64,000 nucleotides of DNA from JAHJQZ01 sp963676075 (lineage in GTDB: Bacteria; Pseudomonadota; Alphaproteobacteria; Rhizobiales; Devosiaceae): contig CAXXNZ010000014.1 of assembly GCA_963676075.2 (NCBI GenBank), positions 1 to 64,000 on the forward strand, written 5' to 3'. Below the pieces are notes generated by a model. It made no database searches. It had not been told where the DNA came from and saw only the letters and a program-made list of their open reading frames with translations. Positions 25,724 through 34,953 of this stretch are shown piece after piece. The position numbers were made by a program, and so were the translations under genes. Position 1 is the stretch's first letter. The number at the start of each line of letters is the position of its first letter.

Positions 25724-26243
25724 AATGCCAGCAGAAGTAAAAAGTGTCAATAAAGCTGACATAAATACCCCGCCGTTCAGCCGCGACCAGATGCCGCTAG
25801 ACATCATGGGGCTGTTGTTCTTCGCCTATCGAGATTTCACCGGCGACGCCGATGTGATCCTGTCGGAGTCCGATTTCGGCCGGGCGCACCACCGGGTGCT
25901 CTATTTCGTCAACCTCAAGCCCGGCATGGCGGTGGCCGACCTGCTCGACATCCTCAAGATCACCAAGCAGAGTCTGGCGCGGGTTTTGCGGCAATTGATC
26001 GACAACGGCTATATCGAGCAAAAGCCCGGCGAGACCGACCGGCGCCAGCGGCTTTTGTATGCCACGCCGCTCGGGCGTGCCTTCTGGGAACAGCTGTCGG
26101 AAAGCCAGACCAACCGCATCAATGCTGCCTTGGCAAACCTGCCCGAGGGCAGCCGTGATGTCGTCCGGCGCTTTTTCGTTGAGATGGTCGAAGAACGCGA
26201 TCGCACCACGCTCGACAGGCTGAACCTGACGCAGGGGCTGTAG
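25724..26243 (+). CDS. MarR-family transcriptional regulator
   Basis: The product has 172 residues. The winged helix reads HHRVLYFVNLKPGMAVADLLDIL, ITKQSLARVLRQLIDNGYIEQ and DRRQRLLYATPLG, the MarR signature. The first ~30 residues are a polar extension. It is divergent from ilvE across 126 bp, an arrangement I recall as common in Rhizobiales, so it may regulate itself or ilvE. The ATG at 25724 is the first start before the domain. Confidence 0.82.
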
Positions 26244-26245
26244 AG

Positions 26246-26290
26246 CGTTTTCAGCAAAAGTGGATACCGGTTTTGCGCTTCGAAAACGCG
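26246..26290. repeat. Dispersed palindromic repeat
   Basis: GCGTTTTC and GAAAACGC arms enclose a second nested pair around aaaagtgg...ccggtttt. It directly follows the marR stop. The type matches the short palindromic elements widespread in Rhizobiales intergenic DNA and is related to the copies at 14354 and 51174. Confidence 0.6.
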
Positions 26291-26812
26291 ACAAAACAAT
26301 AAGTTAGTTCGCGAGACCGGCGCGCCGCGATCGATACGCGCTGCACCAAAAATACGGAGGCGCGCACCCCACCAACCAAGGCGCGCGCCTCCTCTGCGAA
26401 CGCTGTCACGACGACCGTCGATAGTCAGCGACGCAACTCCGTTCTCGCTCACAACAGGTCCAACAGGATGTCTGCCGTCATGCGCGATAAGGGGTCGCGT
26501 CAGGTTCCGGTCGTACGTAACCAGCGCGACAGCTTGCTGGCCGCTGCCTCAAGGGCGCTGTATCCAGCGAATTGGGAAGGTTCCAATGCCTGCCCCCAGA
26601 AAAAGCAACCTTCCAAACTCAATATTTCTGAGCTCCCGGAGCGCGCTGCCTTGACCCAAATCAAACATGATTTGTTTGCGGATGTTTTCTCGCCGAGCGC
26701 CCCGGATTCCGGACCTCGGTCACAATGACGCAGCGCGTCGTCTCACTGTTGAGGCAATCGGAAAAGACCTGCGAGCGCGCTTCAGCACCCGCCCTCGAAA
26801 TCGGTATAGGGA
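26291..26812. other. Intergenic region without a supported gene
   Basis: About 520 bases hold short frames only. An 86-codon plus-strand frame (26468-26728) has no family features. A perfect 7-4-7 inverted repeat CAAATCA/TGATTTG (26657-26674) overlaps a one-mismatch FNR-like site TTGACCCAAATCAA (26651-26664); neither sits before a recognised gene. Confidence 0.4.
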
Positions 26813-27628
26813 CTACTTGCCGAGTTCTTCGGAGCGCAGGCGCGCCGCATGGACGGTGCGTTTCATCAGAGCAACCAGCCCGTCGTCAGCCATCAGCACG
26901 TCGAGCGCCGCAGCCGTCGTGCCATTGGGCGAGGTAACGTTCTTGCGCAGTTGCGCCGCGTCGGTCGGGTCTTCCTCCATCAGCGCCGCAGCACCGATGA
27001 CCGTCTGACGGGCGAGCAGCATGGCGTCTTCCGGCGTCAGGCCTTCGGCCTCACCGGCAGCAGCCAGCGCTTCGACCATGAAAAAGACGTAGGCGGGGCC
27101 CGAACCGGAGATCGCCGTCACCTGGTCGATCTTTTTTTCATCGTCGAACCACAAGAGATCGCCGGCCGCGGCCAGAAGGTCCTCGGCCAGCGCCATGTCC
27201 TCGCCGGAAACGCCCGGTGCCGCCACGGCGCCGGTCATGCCGGCGCCGACCTGTGACGGAGTGTTCGGCATGGCGCGCACGACACGGTGCGTCGCCAACC
27301 CGTCGAGCAGCGTGCCTAGGGAAATGCCAGCGGCGATGGAAATCGCCAGCGTATGCGAGCCGAACAGCGGCTTCAGCCCCGGCAGCACCGACGCCATGAC
27401 CTGCGGCTTGACGGCAAGCATGACGACCCGTGCCGGCTCGGTGGGCGGTGTGTCCGTGAGGCTGACGCCAGTCTCCTCGACAAACTCAAGTGTTGCCGCC
27501 ATCGGCTGGGGATCCACAAGCGTCAGCGCAGCCGGTTTCAGGCCGGCATTGAGCCAGCCGCGCGCCAGCGCTAGCCCCATCTTGCCGGCACCGATCAGCA
27601 CCACGCCCTGGATTTCGATCAAACTCAT
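26813..27628 (-). CDS. proC: Pyrroline-5-carboxylate reductase
   Basis: The product has 271 residues and makes the last reduction in proline synthesis. The NAD(P) motif is LIGAGKMGLALARGW (about 11-25). The family hallmark segment AISGSGPAYVFFMVEALAAAGEAEGL is intact near residue 170, followed by TSPNGTTAAAL. Length is normal. It begins 10 bp after the stop of the YbjN-domain gene, so the two form an operon. Confidence 0.9.
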   Translation of the reverse strand: MSLIEIQGVVLIGAGKMGLALARGWLNAGLKPAALTLVDPQPMAATLEFVEETGVSLTDTPPTEPARVVMLAVKPQVMASVLPGLKPLFGSHTLAISIAAGISLGTLLDGLATHRVVRAMPNTPSQVGAGMTGAVAAPGVSGEDMALAEDLLAAAGDLLWFDDEKKIDQVTAISGSGPAYVFFMVEALAAAGEAEGLTPEDAMLLARQTVIGAAALMEEDPTDAAQLRKNVTSPNGTTAAALDVLMADDGLVALMKRTVHAARLRSEELGK

Positions 27629-27638
27629 TTGCCTGGAG

Positions 27639-28142
27639 CTAGGCCTCTCCGACGGTCTCGAACATGACCGAAGATAGGGCGTCCGGCGCGCTCTTGCCAG
27701 CCCATATCACGAACTGGAAGGCCTGGTAGTAGAGATCACAGCTTTCGGTCGCGGCCCTGAGCAGCGCTTCGCATTGCTGCGGGCTGACATCGGCACCGCC
27801 CGACAACAGGTGAGAATGGCGGAACAGAATGACGCCTTCCTTGTTCCAGGCGTCGAAATGGCCGATCCACAATTGCTCGTTGACCAGAGCGATCAGCTGC
27901 TTGACCTCGGCCTTGCGCGCATCGGGCACCTTGAGATCGAAGGCGCAGGCGACGTGCAGGCTCTCCAGATCTTCCATCCAGTTGAACGAGACGTGATAAT
28001 CGCTCCAGCCGCCGCGCACCGAGATCGAGATCTCGTCCGCGTCCTGGCGCTCGAAATTCCAGTCGTTGATCGAGGCGATGTGCTCGATGATATCGACGGG
28101 GTGAAGATTGCGATCATCTTCAAGTTCGAGAAGTAGCGACAT
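27639..28142 (-). CDS. YbjN-domain protein
   Basis: The product has 167 residues and fits the YbjN family, which has a type III secretion chaperone-like fold. Typical pieces are a strand pair around YHVSFNWMEDLESLHVACAFDL and a central ALVNEQLWIGHFDAWNKEGVILFRHS. The biochemical role is not established; E. coli YbjN affects motility and stress traits. The ATG at 28142 is the start nearest the fold. It is the first gene of the ybjN-proC operon, with a CtrA-type site 210 bp upstream. Confidence 0.78.
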   Translation of the reverse strand: MSLLLELEDDRNLHPVDIIEHIASINDWNFERQDADEISISVRGGWSDYHVSFNWMEDLESLHVACAFDLKVPDARKAEVKQLIALVNEQLWIGHFDAWNKEGVILFRHSHLLSGGADVSPQQCEALLRAATESCDLYYQAFQFVIWAGKSAPDALSSVMFETVGEA

Positions 28143-28351
28143 GGCTGGGTCTCCGCCTTGGTGGTGGCCAGACTGGTCGAACCCTTTGGTCAAAGGGCCG
28201 GGCGATACGCACTACAACACAAGAAAGCGTGGCCTGATCTGCAGGACACGAATCGCCCCGACGCAGAAACCCTATAACGTGACAGGCAGTTGAGGCGGAT
28301 TTCGCGTGGCGCCTACACAGCTTTTCCTTGTGGATGTTCAGCCGCGTCGCC

Positions 28352-28366
28352 TTAACAAGCTGTTAA
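28352..28366. promoter_or_regulatory. Perfect CtrA-type site
   Basis: TTAACAAGCTGTTAA matches TTAA-N7-TTAA exactly. CtrA is the alphaproteobacterial cell-cycle and motility regulator. The site lies between the ybjN start and the terminator of receptor 1. Confidence 0.45.
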
Positions 28367-28422
28367 GCCTATCGGCGAATCCCCCTGTTTCGGATCGCCT
28401 GTGGAAAGATCGGTCGCATAGC

Positions 28423-28450
28423 AAAAAGGGCGCCCGTTAGGGCGCCCTTT
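28423..28450 (-). terminator. Terminator of chemoreceptor 1
   Basis: AAAGGGCGCCC and GGGCGCCCTTT pair around GTTA, with five Ts following on the minus strand. It is 26 bp after the receptor stop. Confidence 0.8.
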
Positions 28451-28476
28451 GTCATGTCTCACAAAAGCCTGGAGCG

Positions 28477-30840
28477 TCAGAACTCGGACCAGTCCGTATC
28501 CGATTTCACCGCCGCGTTGCCCTGGCTGATATAGGCCTTGGCGGCACCGACGACCTTGCGCTGCAGGTCCTTGATGCCACCTTGGGCTGCGGGTGCAGCG
28601 GTTTTCTTCGCTGTCATCGAGACGCCGGTGTCGACGAGGGTGAACACATCGACGATCCTGTCGAGCTCGGACGCCTGGGACTCGGTCTGCTCGATCGCGG
28701 CGTTCGTCTCTTCGACCAGAGCCGCGTTGTGCTGGGTCATCTCGTCCATCTGCCTGACGGCAACGTTGACCTCGTCGATGGCTGACGCCTGCTCGTGGCT
28801 GTCCTTGGCAATAGCCTCCATCTCGGACGCATTGGTCTTGACCGCGTCGAGGATAGCCGAGAGCTTTTCGGCGGCCTCGGCAACGAGTCTGGTGCCACCA
28901 GCGACTTCCTCGCCCGACTGCTCGATCAGCACCTTGACCTCAGAGGAGGCCTCTGCCGCGCTCTGAGCCAGACGCCGGACTTCAACAGCGACAACGGCAA
29001 AGCCCTTGCCCGCCTCGCCCGCTCGTGCCGCTTCGACCGAAGCGTTCAGCGCCAGTAGGTTGGTCTGGAAGGCGATGTCATCGATCATACCGATGATGTT
29101 GGAGATCTTGGACGACGAGTTGGAAATGCGTTCCATCGCCTTGTTGGCCTGCTGCATCACCTCGCCGCCCTCTTCAGCGGTCCGCGAAGCCACGCTGGCC
29201 TGTTCGGACGCCGTGCCGGCCTTCTTGGCATTGCCCATGACGGTCTGCGCCAGCTGTTCCATGGCCGCCGAGGTTTCCTCGATGGTCGCCGCCTGCTTGG
29301 TGGTGCGTTCGCTGAGATCGTTGGCGCCCGACAGGATTTCGCCCGTGGCGACCTTGAGGCCGCGCGAGGTTTCCTTGATCTGGCTGACGACCTCGGTCAG
29401 CTTGTCGGCAACCGCATTGGTATTCGACTTCAGCTGATCGAAGGCGCCCTGATACTCTCCGCTGACGCGATGGGTCAGGTCGGTTTGGGCAAGGGCGGCC
29501 AAGACTTCACCCGTCTCGCCGATGCCGCGGTCGACCGTCTCGACCAGCGCGTTGAATGCTTCGACCAGAGTCTTGAGATCCTCGCGTTCGTAATGCCCTT
29601 CGATGCGGCGAGAGAAATCGCCTGCCACCGCCGCCGAAACGACGCCGACCATTTCCTGCTGCAACTGATCGCGCAGCTCCTGCTCGGCGCGTTCCTTTTC
29701 GCGAGCCTGTTCCTTTTCGGCGTCCATGGAGCGAACAGCCAGTCCATTGACCCGGAAGGTTTCGAGCGCCCGCGCCATCAGGCCGAGTTCACTGGCCTTG
29801 GGTGCCGGTCCGAGTTCGAGATCGAGATCGCCATCAGCCATGCGGCTCATGTCGTGGGACATCTTGCCGATGGCCCTGGAGAGCCAGGTTCCGGTGAAAT
29901 AGGCGAGGCCGAGGCCGACCAGGATAGCAATGGCCGAAAACACGAGGACAGAGATCAACGTGTTCTGAGCCGTTTCCTGAGACAGCGGCCCGAGAGCTTC
30001 CTGCTCGCTACGCACTGCACTGGTCAGAATCTGGTAGCTGTTGTCGAGTTCCTTGGAGCGCGGGATGAGCGTATCGTTGGTGATCTGCGCCATCTGCTGG
30101 TTGAGCGCGCCCAATGCGTTCAAGGCATCTACAAACTCGGTCGTATCGCCCGCCAACTCGTCAGACGCTTTCTTCAGGCCGGGATTTGCGGTGGAGGCCT
30201 TGATGCCGTTCAGCTTTTCGATCGAGCTCTCTGCATACCCTCGAACCTGATCCAGAGTGGCATCTTTGTAGTCCGACATATACTGGACGGCGAAACCTTC
30301 CGTCGTCATGATGTCCTTAACCGCACGAGACACGTCGGCCGCAATGGGCACAAGGCTCAGCTGTTCGCTCTGATCGATGAGCGTTTTCATTCCGAGATCG
30401 AAGCGTTGATAGATCGTCAAGACCTTCTGGCTCAGTTCGGCGCGCTGCTTCTCCAGATCGATGGTTTGCTGGAACCCTTCGCGCAGCGATGCGGCGGATG
30501 CTTCGATCTTGCTGATTTCGGCCCGCGCGACCGGTAGGCTCTCGAATTTCGCGACGCCTTCGGGATCGTTCGTTGCAACGTCGTCGATCCAGACATACGC
30601 CTCTTGGGCGCCGTCGGCGGTGGGTGCCAGAAGGTAGTTCTGAACACTCATCGTCATTTCATGGTAATCAGCCACGTAGTCGGTGATTTCGCTCATCTGA
30701 CCTTCGGCGAACCGGTATTTTTCGGTTACTCCCGACAGTGTCGTGATACCGACATATGCAACGATGCTGACAGCAACGAGCAGTATGATAATTGCGCCGA
30801 ATCCACCAGCGATGCGCGCGGTGATTCCAAATTTAGACAT
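28477..30840 (-). CDS. Methyl-accepting chemotaxis protein 1
   Basis: The product has 787 residues: TM1 about 11-33, a large all-helical periplasmic part (34-294) suggesting a helical-bundle sensor rather than Cache, TM2 295-316, then HAMP and a second HAMP-like segment. The signalling hairpin follows (adaptation region SERTTKQAATIEETSAAMEQ, tip IDDIAFQTNLLALNASVEAA). After a flexible linker it ends in DWSEF, a likely docking tag for CheR/CheB. Nothing in the sensor identifies the ligand. It is probably monocistronic, with its own terminator. Confidence 0.9.
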   Translation of the reverse strand: MSKFGITARIAGGFGAIIILLVAVSIVAYVGITTLSGVTEKYRFAEGQMSEITDYVADYHEMTMSVQNYLLAPTADGAQEAYVWIDDVATNDPEGVAKFESLPVARAEISKIEASAASLREGFQQTIDLEKQRAELSQKVLTIYQRFDLGMKTLIDQSEQLSLVPIAADVSRAVKDIMTTEGFAVQYMSDYKDATLDQVRGYAESSIEKLNGIKASTANPGLKKASDELAGDTTEFVDALNALGALNQQMAQITNDTLIPRSKELDNSYQILTSAVRSEQEALGPLSQETAQNTLISVLVFSAIAILVGLGLAYFTGTWLSRAIGKMSHDMSRMADGDLDLELGPAPKASELGLMARALETFRVNGLAVRSMDAEKEQAREKERAEQELRDQLQQEMVGVVSAAVAGDFSRRIEGHYEREDLKTLVEAFNALVETVDRGIGETGEVLAALAQTDLTHRVSGEYQGAFDQLKSNTNAVADKLTEVVSQIKETSRGLKVATGEILSGANDLSERTTKQAATIEETSAAMEQLAQTVMGNAKKAGTASEQASVASRTAEEGGEVMQQANKAMERISNSSSKISNIIGMIDDIAFQTNLLALNASVEAARAGEAGKGFAVVAVEVRRLAQSAAEASSEVKVLIEQSGEEVAGGTRLVAEAAEKLSAILDAVKTNASEMEAIAKDSHEQASAIDEVNVAVRQMDEMTQHNAALVEETNAAIEQTESQASELDRIVDVFTLVDTGVSMTAKKTAAPAAQGGIKDLQRKVVGAAKAYISQGNAAVKSDTDWSEF

Positions 30841-30895
30841 AGCTCGTCCCCGTCAAGTTGTAAGGCATTTCATCGGACAAATTAATATGTATGGA

Positions 30896-30910
30896 TTAAC
30901 CAAGAATTAG
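30896..30910. promoter_or_regulatory. CtrA-like site before receptor 1
   Basis: TTAACCAAGAATTAG matches TTAA-N7-TTAA with one change. It is about 56-70 bp upstream of the receptor 1 start codon. The site is weak on its own. Confidence 0.3.
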
Positions 30911-30955
30911 CGGGGTTTGCCCCTTCGCGACTATTGTCCTCGCCATAAACAAAAC

Positions 30956-30977
30956 AGGGCGCCCATTGGGCGCCCTT
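30956..30977 (-). terminator. Terminator of chemoreceptor 2
   Basis: AGGGCGCCC and GGGCGCCCT pair around ATT, with a T-rich minus-strand tail (GTTTTGTTTA). It lies 34 bp after the receptor 2 stop. Confidence 0.75.
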
Positions 30978-31010
30978 TGATATTTCAGTCTTTTTTCGGC
31001 TGGCCGGGGA

Positions 31011-32338
31011 TCAGAACTCGGACCAATCGGCATCGGCCTTGACGGCGGCATTGCCCTTGGAGAGGTAGGTCTTGGCGGCGCTGACCACCTTTTCCTGAAG
31101 CCCCTTGATACCCTTGGCCGGCGCGGGCGAAGCCTTCGGCTTGCCCGTCTCGTTCCCCCTGCCCGTCTCGGCAAGCGTGAACACGTCGACAATATGGTCA
31201 AGTTCACTGGCCTGGGACTCGGTCTGCTCGATCGCGGCGTTCGTCTCTTCGACCAGTGCCGCGTTGTGCTGGGTCATCTCGTCCATTTGCCTGACGGCCG
31301 TGTTGACCTCGTCGATCGAGGAGGCCTGCTCGCGGCTGTCCTTGGCGATCTCTTCCATCTCCGTCGCATTGGTCCTGACGGCATCGAGGATCGCCGAGAG
31401 CTTGTCGGCAGCCTCGGCAACCAGCTTGGTGCCACCGGCAACCTCTTCGCCCGACTGCTCGATCAAAACCTTGACCTCGGAGGAGGCCTCGGCCGCGCTC
31501 TGGGCCAGCCGTCTCACTTCGACCGCGACCACGGCAAAGCCCTTGCCCGCTTCACCGGCCCGCGCCGCTTCAACCGAAGCGTTCAGCGCCAGAAGGTTGG
31601 TCTGGAAGGCGATATCGTCGATCATGCCGATGATGTTGGAGATCTTGGCGCTCGAGGCGGAGATCCGCTCCATGGCCTGATTGGCCTGACGCATCACCTC
31701 GCCACCTTCTTCAGCGGTCCGCGAGGCCACACTGGCCTGCTCGGATGCCGTGCCGGCCTTCTTGGCATTGTCCATGACGGTGTGCGCCAGCTGCTCCATG
31801 GCCGCCGAGGTTTCCTCGATGGTCGCCGCCTGCTTGGTGGTGCGTTCGGACAAATCGTTGGCGCCCGACAGGATCTCGCCGGTGGCCGTCTTCAGCCCGC
31901 GCGAGGTCGACTTGATCTGCCCGACCACTTCGGTCAGGCGATCGGCCACGGCATTGGTGTTGGCCTTCAGGCGCTCGAAGGCGCCCTCATACTGGCCGGT
32001 GACGCGCCGCGTCAGGTCGGTCTCGGCCACAGCGGCCAGAACTTCCCCGGTCTCGCCGATCCCGCGATCGACGGTCTCGACCAGTGAGTTCACCGAACCG
32101 GCCAAAGCATTGAGCTCGGCGTCGGGGAACTCGACCTCAACCCGATGGCTGAAATCGCCGGCAATCGCCGCATCAACCACCTGTCCGAACTCGGTCTGAA
32201 GCTCCTTCATCATCTGCGCCCGCTCTTGCTGCCGGCGCTGCTCGGCTTCGACCTCGTCATCGGTCATCTGCTTGACCTTTAGTGCGTTCTCGCGGAACAC
32301 CTCAACCGCCCGCGCCATCTCGCCGATCTCGTCCTTGC
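31011..32338 (-). repeat. 1.33-kb direct repeat, copy in receptor 2
   Basis: It covers HAMP end, signalling domain and tail. The partner is 33626-34953, an offset of 2,615 bp. By eye the first ~970 bp differ at only about one or two positions, while roughly 32000-32120 carries many changes, suggesting a recent conversion tract with a sharp edge. Confidence 0.8.
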
Positions 32339-33419
32339 GGCCGGTCGCATCCACCTCGACGTCGAGGTCACCATGAGACAAGGCATCCATGGTCGTGGAC
32401 AGGCGGGCAACCGGCTTGTTGACGATCGCACGCGAGACCAGAAGGATGACGGTCAGAGACACCACGAGAATGGCGAGGCCGCCAAGCACGGCGTTTTGCA
32501 ACTGCCGGAACACCGGATCATTGAAAACGGCGGCCGGCACGTCCAGAACCGCGGCCCATGTCGTGTGCATGCCCGGCGCGGTGAACGGATAGATCAGGCG
32601 GACCACACCGCCCGGCATGTCGTTGATGACCTGCATCTTGCCGTCGGCAAGAGCCTGTTTCACCTGATCCGCACCCGGATCGGCATATTCGTTCATCAGA
32701 TTGGCGCTGTCGCTCGTCGCCAGCCACGTGCCGTTGTTGGCCAGCAGCATGACATGGGCGCCTTCGAAGGGGCGCAATTCGTCGATGAAGCTGGTCAGAT
32801 CATTGAGACTGATATCGACCCCGGCAATACCGACGATTTCGCCATCAACCGTGACTGGCACCGAGATCGAGGTGATAAGGGTCCCGGACTCCGACATGTA
32901 GGGTGAGGTTATCACCGATGTCTTGGTCGCCAGCGGCTCGACGTAATATTCGTCTTCTGGATTAACGGTCCAGGTCGAGAATTCGACCTTGCCGTTACCA
33001 TCCTTGGTCCAATAGGCGTTAAACACCCCCTGGTCGTTCTGACCCTCGGTGCCCGTCAACAGCTTCGGTGCATCCGGACCGACAAGCTCGGACATCCAGG
33101 ACCCGAAAACGCTGTCATATTGCGGTGCGACAGGCTTGAGCAAGGCGATAACATCGGCGCGCGATTTGCCGCCCTCGGCGATGTAGCCGGAAATGGTTCC
33201 GGCAACGGCCTTGCCGGCCGACGTTGCGATGGTCAGGCTCTGCGCCACCTGATCGGCAGCATGGGTGGCTTTTTGCGTCGCCAGTGCCATGACATCAGTT
33301 TCCGTCTGGACTTTGGCCATCCATGCATTCACGCCGGTGTAGGCGATGAGAATCGCGGCAATGGACAAGCCCGCCGCAATGACCAACTTTCCGGATACTG
33401 TGTGCAGGGGATTCTTCAT
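31011..33419 (-). CDS. Methyl-accepting chemotaxis protein 2 (dCache-type)
   Basis: The product has 802 residues. TM1 (about 12-31) and TM2 (about 311-329) flank a periplasmic region with a double-Cache layout: EFSTWTVNPEDEYYVEPLA, SPYMSESGTLITSISVPV, then VGIAGVDISLNDL and a second small domain. The full amino-acid-binding Cache motif is not evident, so the ligand is open. HAMP, signalling hairpin and a DWSEF end follow. From 32338 down to the stop the DNA is nearly identical to receptor 3. Confidence 0.9.
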   Translation of the reverse strand: MKNPLHTVSGKLVIAAGLSIAAILIAYTGVNAWMAKVQTETDVMALATQKATHAADQVAQSLTIATSAGKAVAGTISGYIAEGGKSRADVIALLKPVAPQYDSVFGSWMSELVGPDAPKLLTGTEGQNDQGVFNAYWTKDGNGKVEFSTWTVNPEDEYYVEPLATKTSVITSPYMSESGTLITSISVPVTVDGEIVGIAGVDISLNDLTSFIDELRPFEGAHVMLLANNGTWLATSDSANLMNEYADPGADQVKQALADGKMQVINDMPGGVVRLIYPFTAPGMHTTWAAVLDVPAAVFNDPVFRQLQNAVLGGLAILVVSLTVILLVSRAIVNKPVARLSTTMDALSHGDLDVEVDATGRKDEIGEMARAVEVFRENALKVKQMTDDEVEAEQRRQQERAQMMKELQTEFGQVVDAAIAGDFSHRVEVEFPDAELNALAGSVNSLVETVDRGIGETGEVLAAVAETDLTRRVTGQYEGAFERLKANTNAVADRLTEVVGQIKSTSRGLKTATGEILSGANDLSERTTKQAATIEETSAAMEQLAHTVMDNAKKAGTASEQASVASRTAEEGGEVMRQANQAMERISASSAKISNIIGMIDDIAFQTNLLALNASVEAARAGEAGKGFAVVAVEVRRLAQSAAEASSEVKVLIEQSGEEVAGGTKLVAEAADKLSAILDAVRTNATEMEEIAKDSREQASSIDEVNTAVRQMDEMTQHNAALVEETNAAIEQTESQASELDHIVDVFTLAETGRGNETGKPKASPAPAKGIKGLQEKVVSAAKTYLSKGNAAVKADADWSEF

Positions 33420-33568
33420 CTGATATGCCCTTTACGAAACAAGTACTTGCGTATGAGGTTATTTATATCTGCAGGCGGCAAACGCGATCTTAACTTGCGG
33501 ATCGCCGCCATTCCGGCTTGCGTGACAAAACGTCGCCTGCCGGTGACCGCCAACGGCTGTTGAAAGGC

Positions 33569-33595
33569 AAAAGGGCGCCCGGCGGGCGCCCTTTT
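33569..33595 (-). terminator. Terminator of chemoreceptor 3
   Basis: AAAAGGGCGCCC and GGGCGCCCTTTT pair around GGC, 31 bp after the receptor 3 stop. Confidence 0.8.
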
Positions 33596-33625
33596 CTATC
33601 AATTCGTCTCCCGTCCGGGCGCATC

Positions 33626-34953
33626 TCAGAACTCGGACCAATCGGCATCGGCCTTGACGGCGGTATTGCCCTTGGAGAGGTAGGTCTTGGCGGCGCTGAC
33701 CACCTTTTCCTGAAGCCCCTTGATACCCTTGGCCGGCGCGGGCGAAGCCTTCGGCTTGCCCGTCTCGTTCCCCCTGCCCGTCTCGGCAAGCGTGAACACG
33801 TCGACAATATGGTCAAGTTCACTGGCCTGGGACTCGGTCTGCTCGATCGCGGCGTTCGTCTCTTCGACCAGTGCCGCGTTGTGCTGGGTCATCTCGTCCA
33901 TTTGCCTGACGGCCGTGTTGACCTCGTCGATCGAGGAGGCCTGCTCGCGGCTGTCCTTGGCGATCTCTTCCATCTCCGTCGCATTGGTCCTGACGGCATC
34001 GAGGATCGCCGAGAGCTTGTCGGCAGCCTCGGCAACCAGCTTGGTGCCACCGGCAACCTCTTCGCCCGACTGCTCGATCAAAACCTTGACCTCGGAGGAG
34101 GCCTCGGCCGCGCTCTGGGCCAGCCGTCTCACTTCGACCGCGACCACGGCAAAGCCCTTGCCCGCTTCACCGGCCCGCGCCGCTTCAACCGAAGCGTTCA
34201 GCGCCAGAAGGTTGGTCTGGAAGGCGATATCGTCGATCATGCCGATGATGTTGGAGATCTTGGCGCTCGAGGCGGAGATCCGCTCCATGGCCTGATTGGC
34301 CTGACGCATCACCTCGCCACCTTCTTCAGCGGTCCGCGAGGCCACACTGGCCTGCTCGGATGCCGTGCCGGCCTTCTTGGCATTGTCCATGACGGTGTGC
34401 GCCAGCTGCTCCATGGCCGCCGAGGTTTCCTCGATGGTCGCCGCCTGCTTGGTGGTGCGTTCGGACAAATCGTTGGCGCCCGACAGGATCTCGCCGGTGG
34501 CCGTCTTCAGCCCGCGCGAGGTCGACTTGATCTGCCCGACCACTTCGGTCAGGCGATCGGCCACGGCATTGGTGTTGGCCTTCAGGCGCTCGAAGGCGCC
34601 CTCATACTGGCCGGTGACGCGCCGCGTCAGATTGGTTTCGGCCACGGCGGCCAAAACTTCCCCGGTCTCACCGATGCCGCGGTCGACGGTCTCGACCAGC
34701 GAATTCACAGAACCAGCCAGGGCATTGAGCTCGGCGTCGGGGAACTCGACCTCAACCCGATGGCTGAAATCGCCGGCAATCGCCGCATCAACCACCTGTC
34801 CGAACTCGGTCTGAAGCTCCTTCATCATCTTCGCCCGCTCTTGCTGGCGGCGCTGCTCGGCTTCGACCTCGTCATCGGTCATCTGCTTGACCTTTAGAGC
34901 GTTCTCGCGGAACACCTCAACCGCCCGCGCCATCTCGCCGATCTCATCCTTGC
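33626..34953 (-). repeat. 1.33-kb direct repeat, copy in receptor 3
   Basis: Partner of 31011-32338 in the same orientation. The boundary falls inside HAMP, at the DEIGEM region, so the two receptors share output modules but have unrelated sensors. Confidence 0.8.

Noticed and set aside
26651..26674. One-mismatch FNR-like site and 7-4-7 palindrome
   Set aside because: Not located before a recognised gene, so treated as unproven.
26468..26728. 86-codon plus-strand frame after marR
   Set aside because: No ribosome site or family features; composition resembles non-coding DNA.
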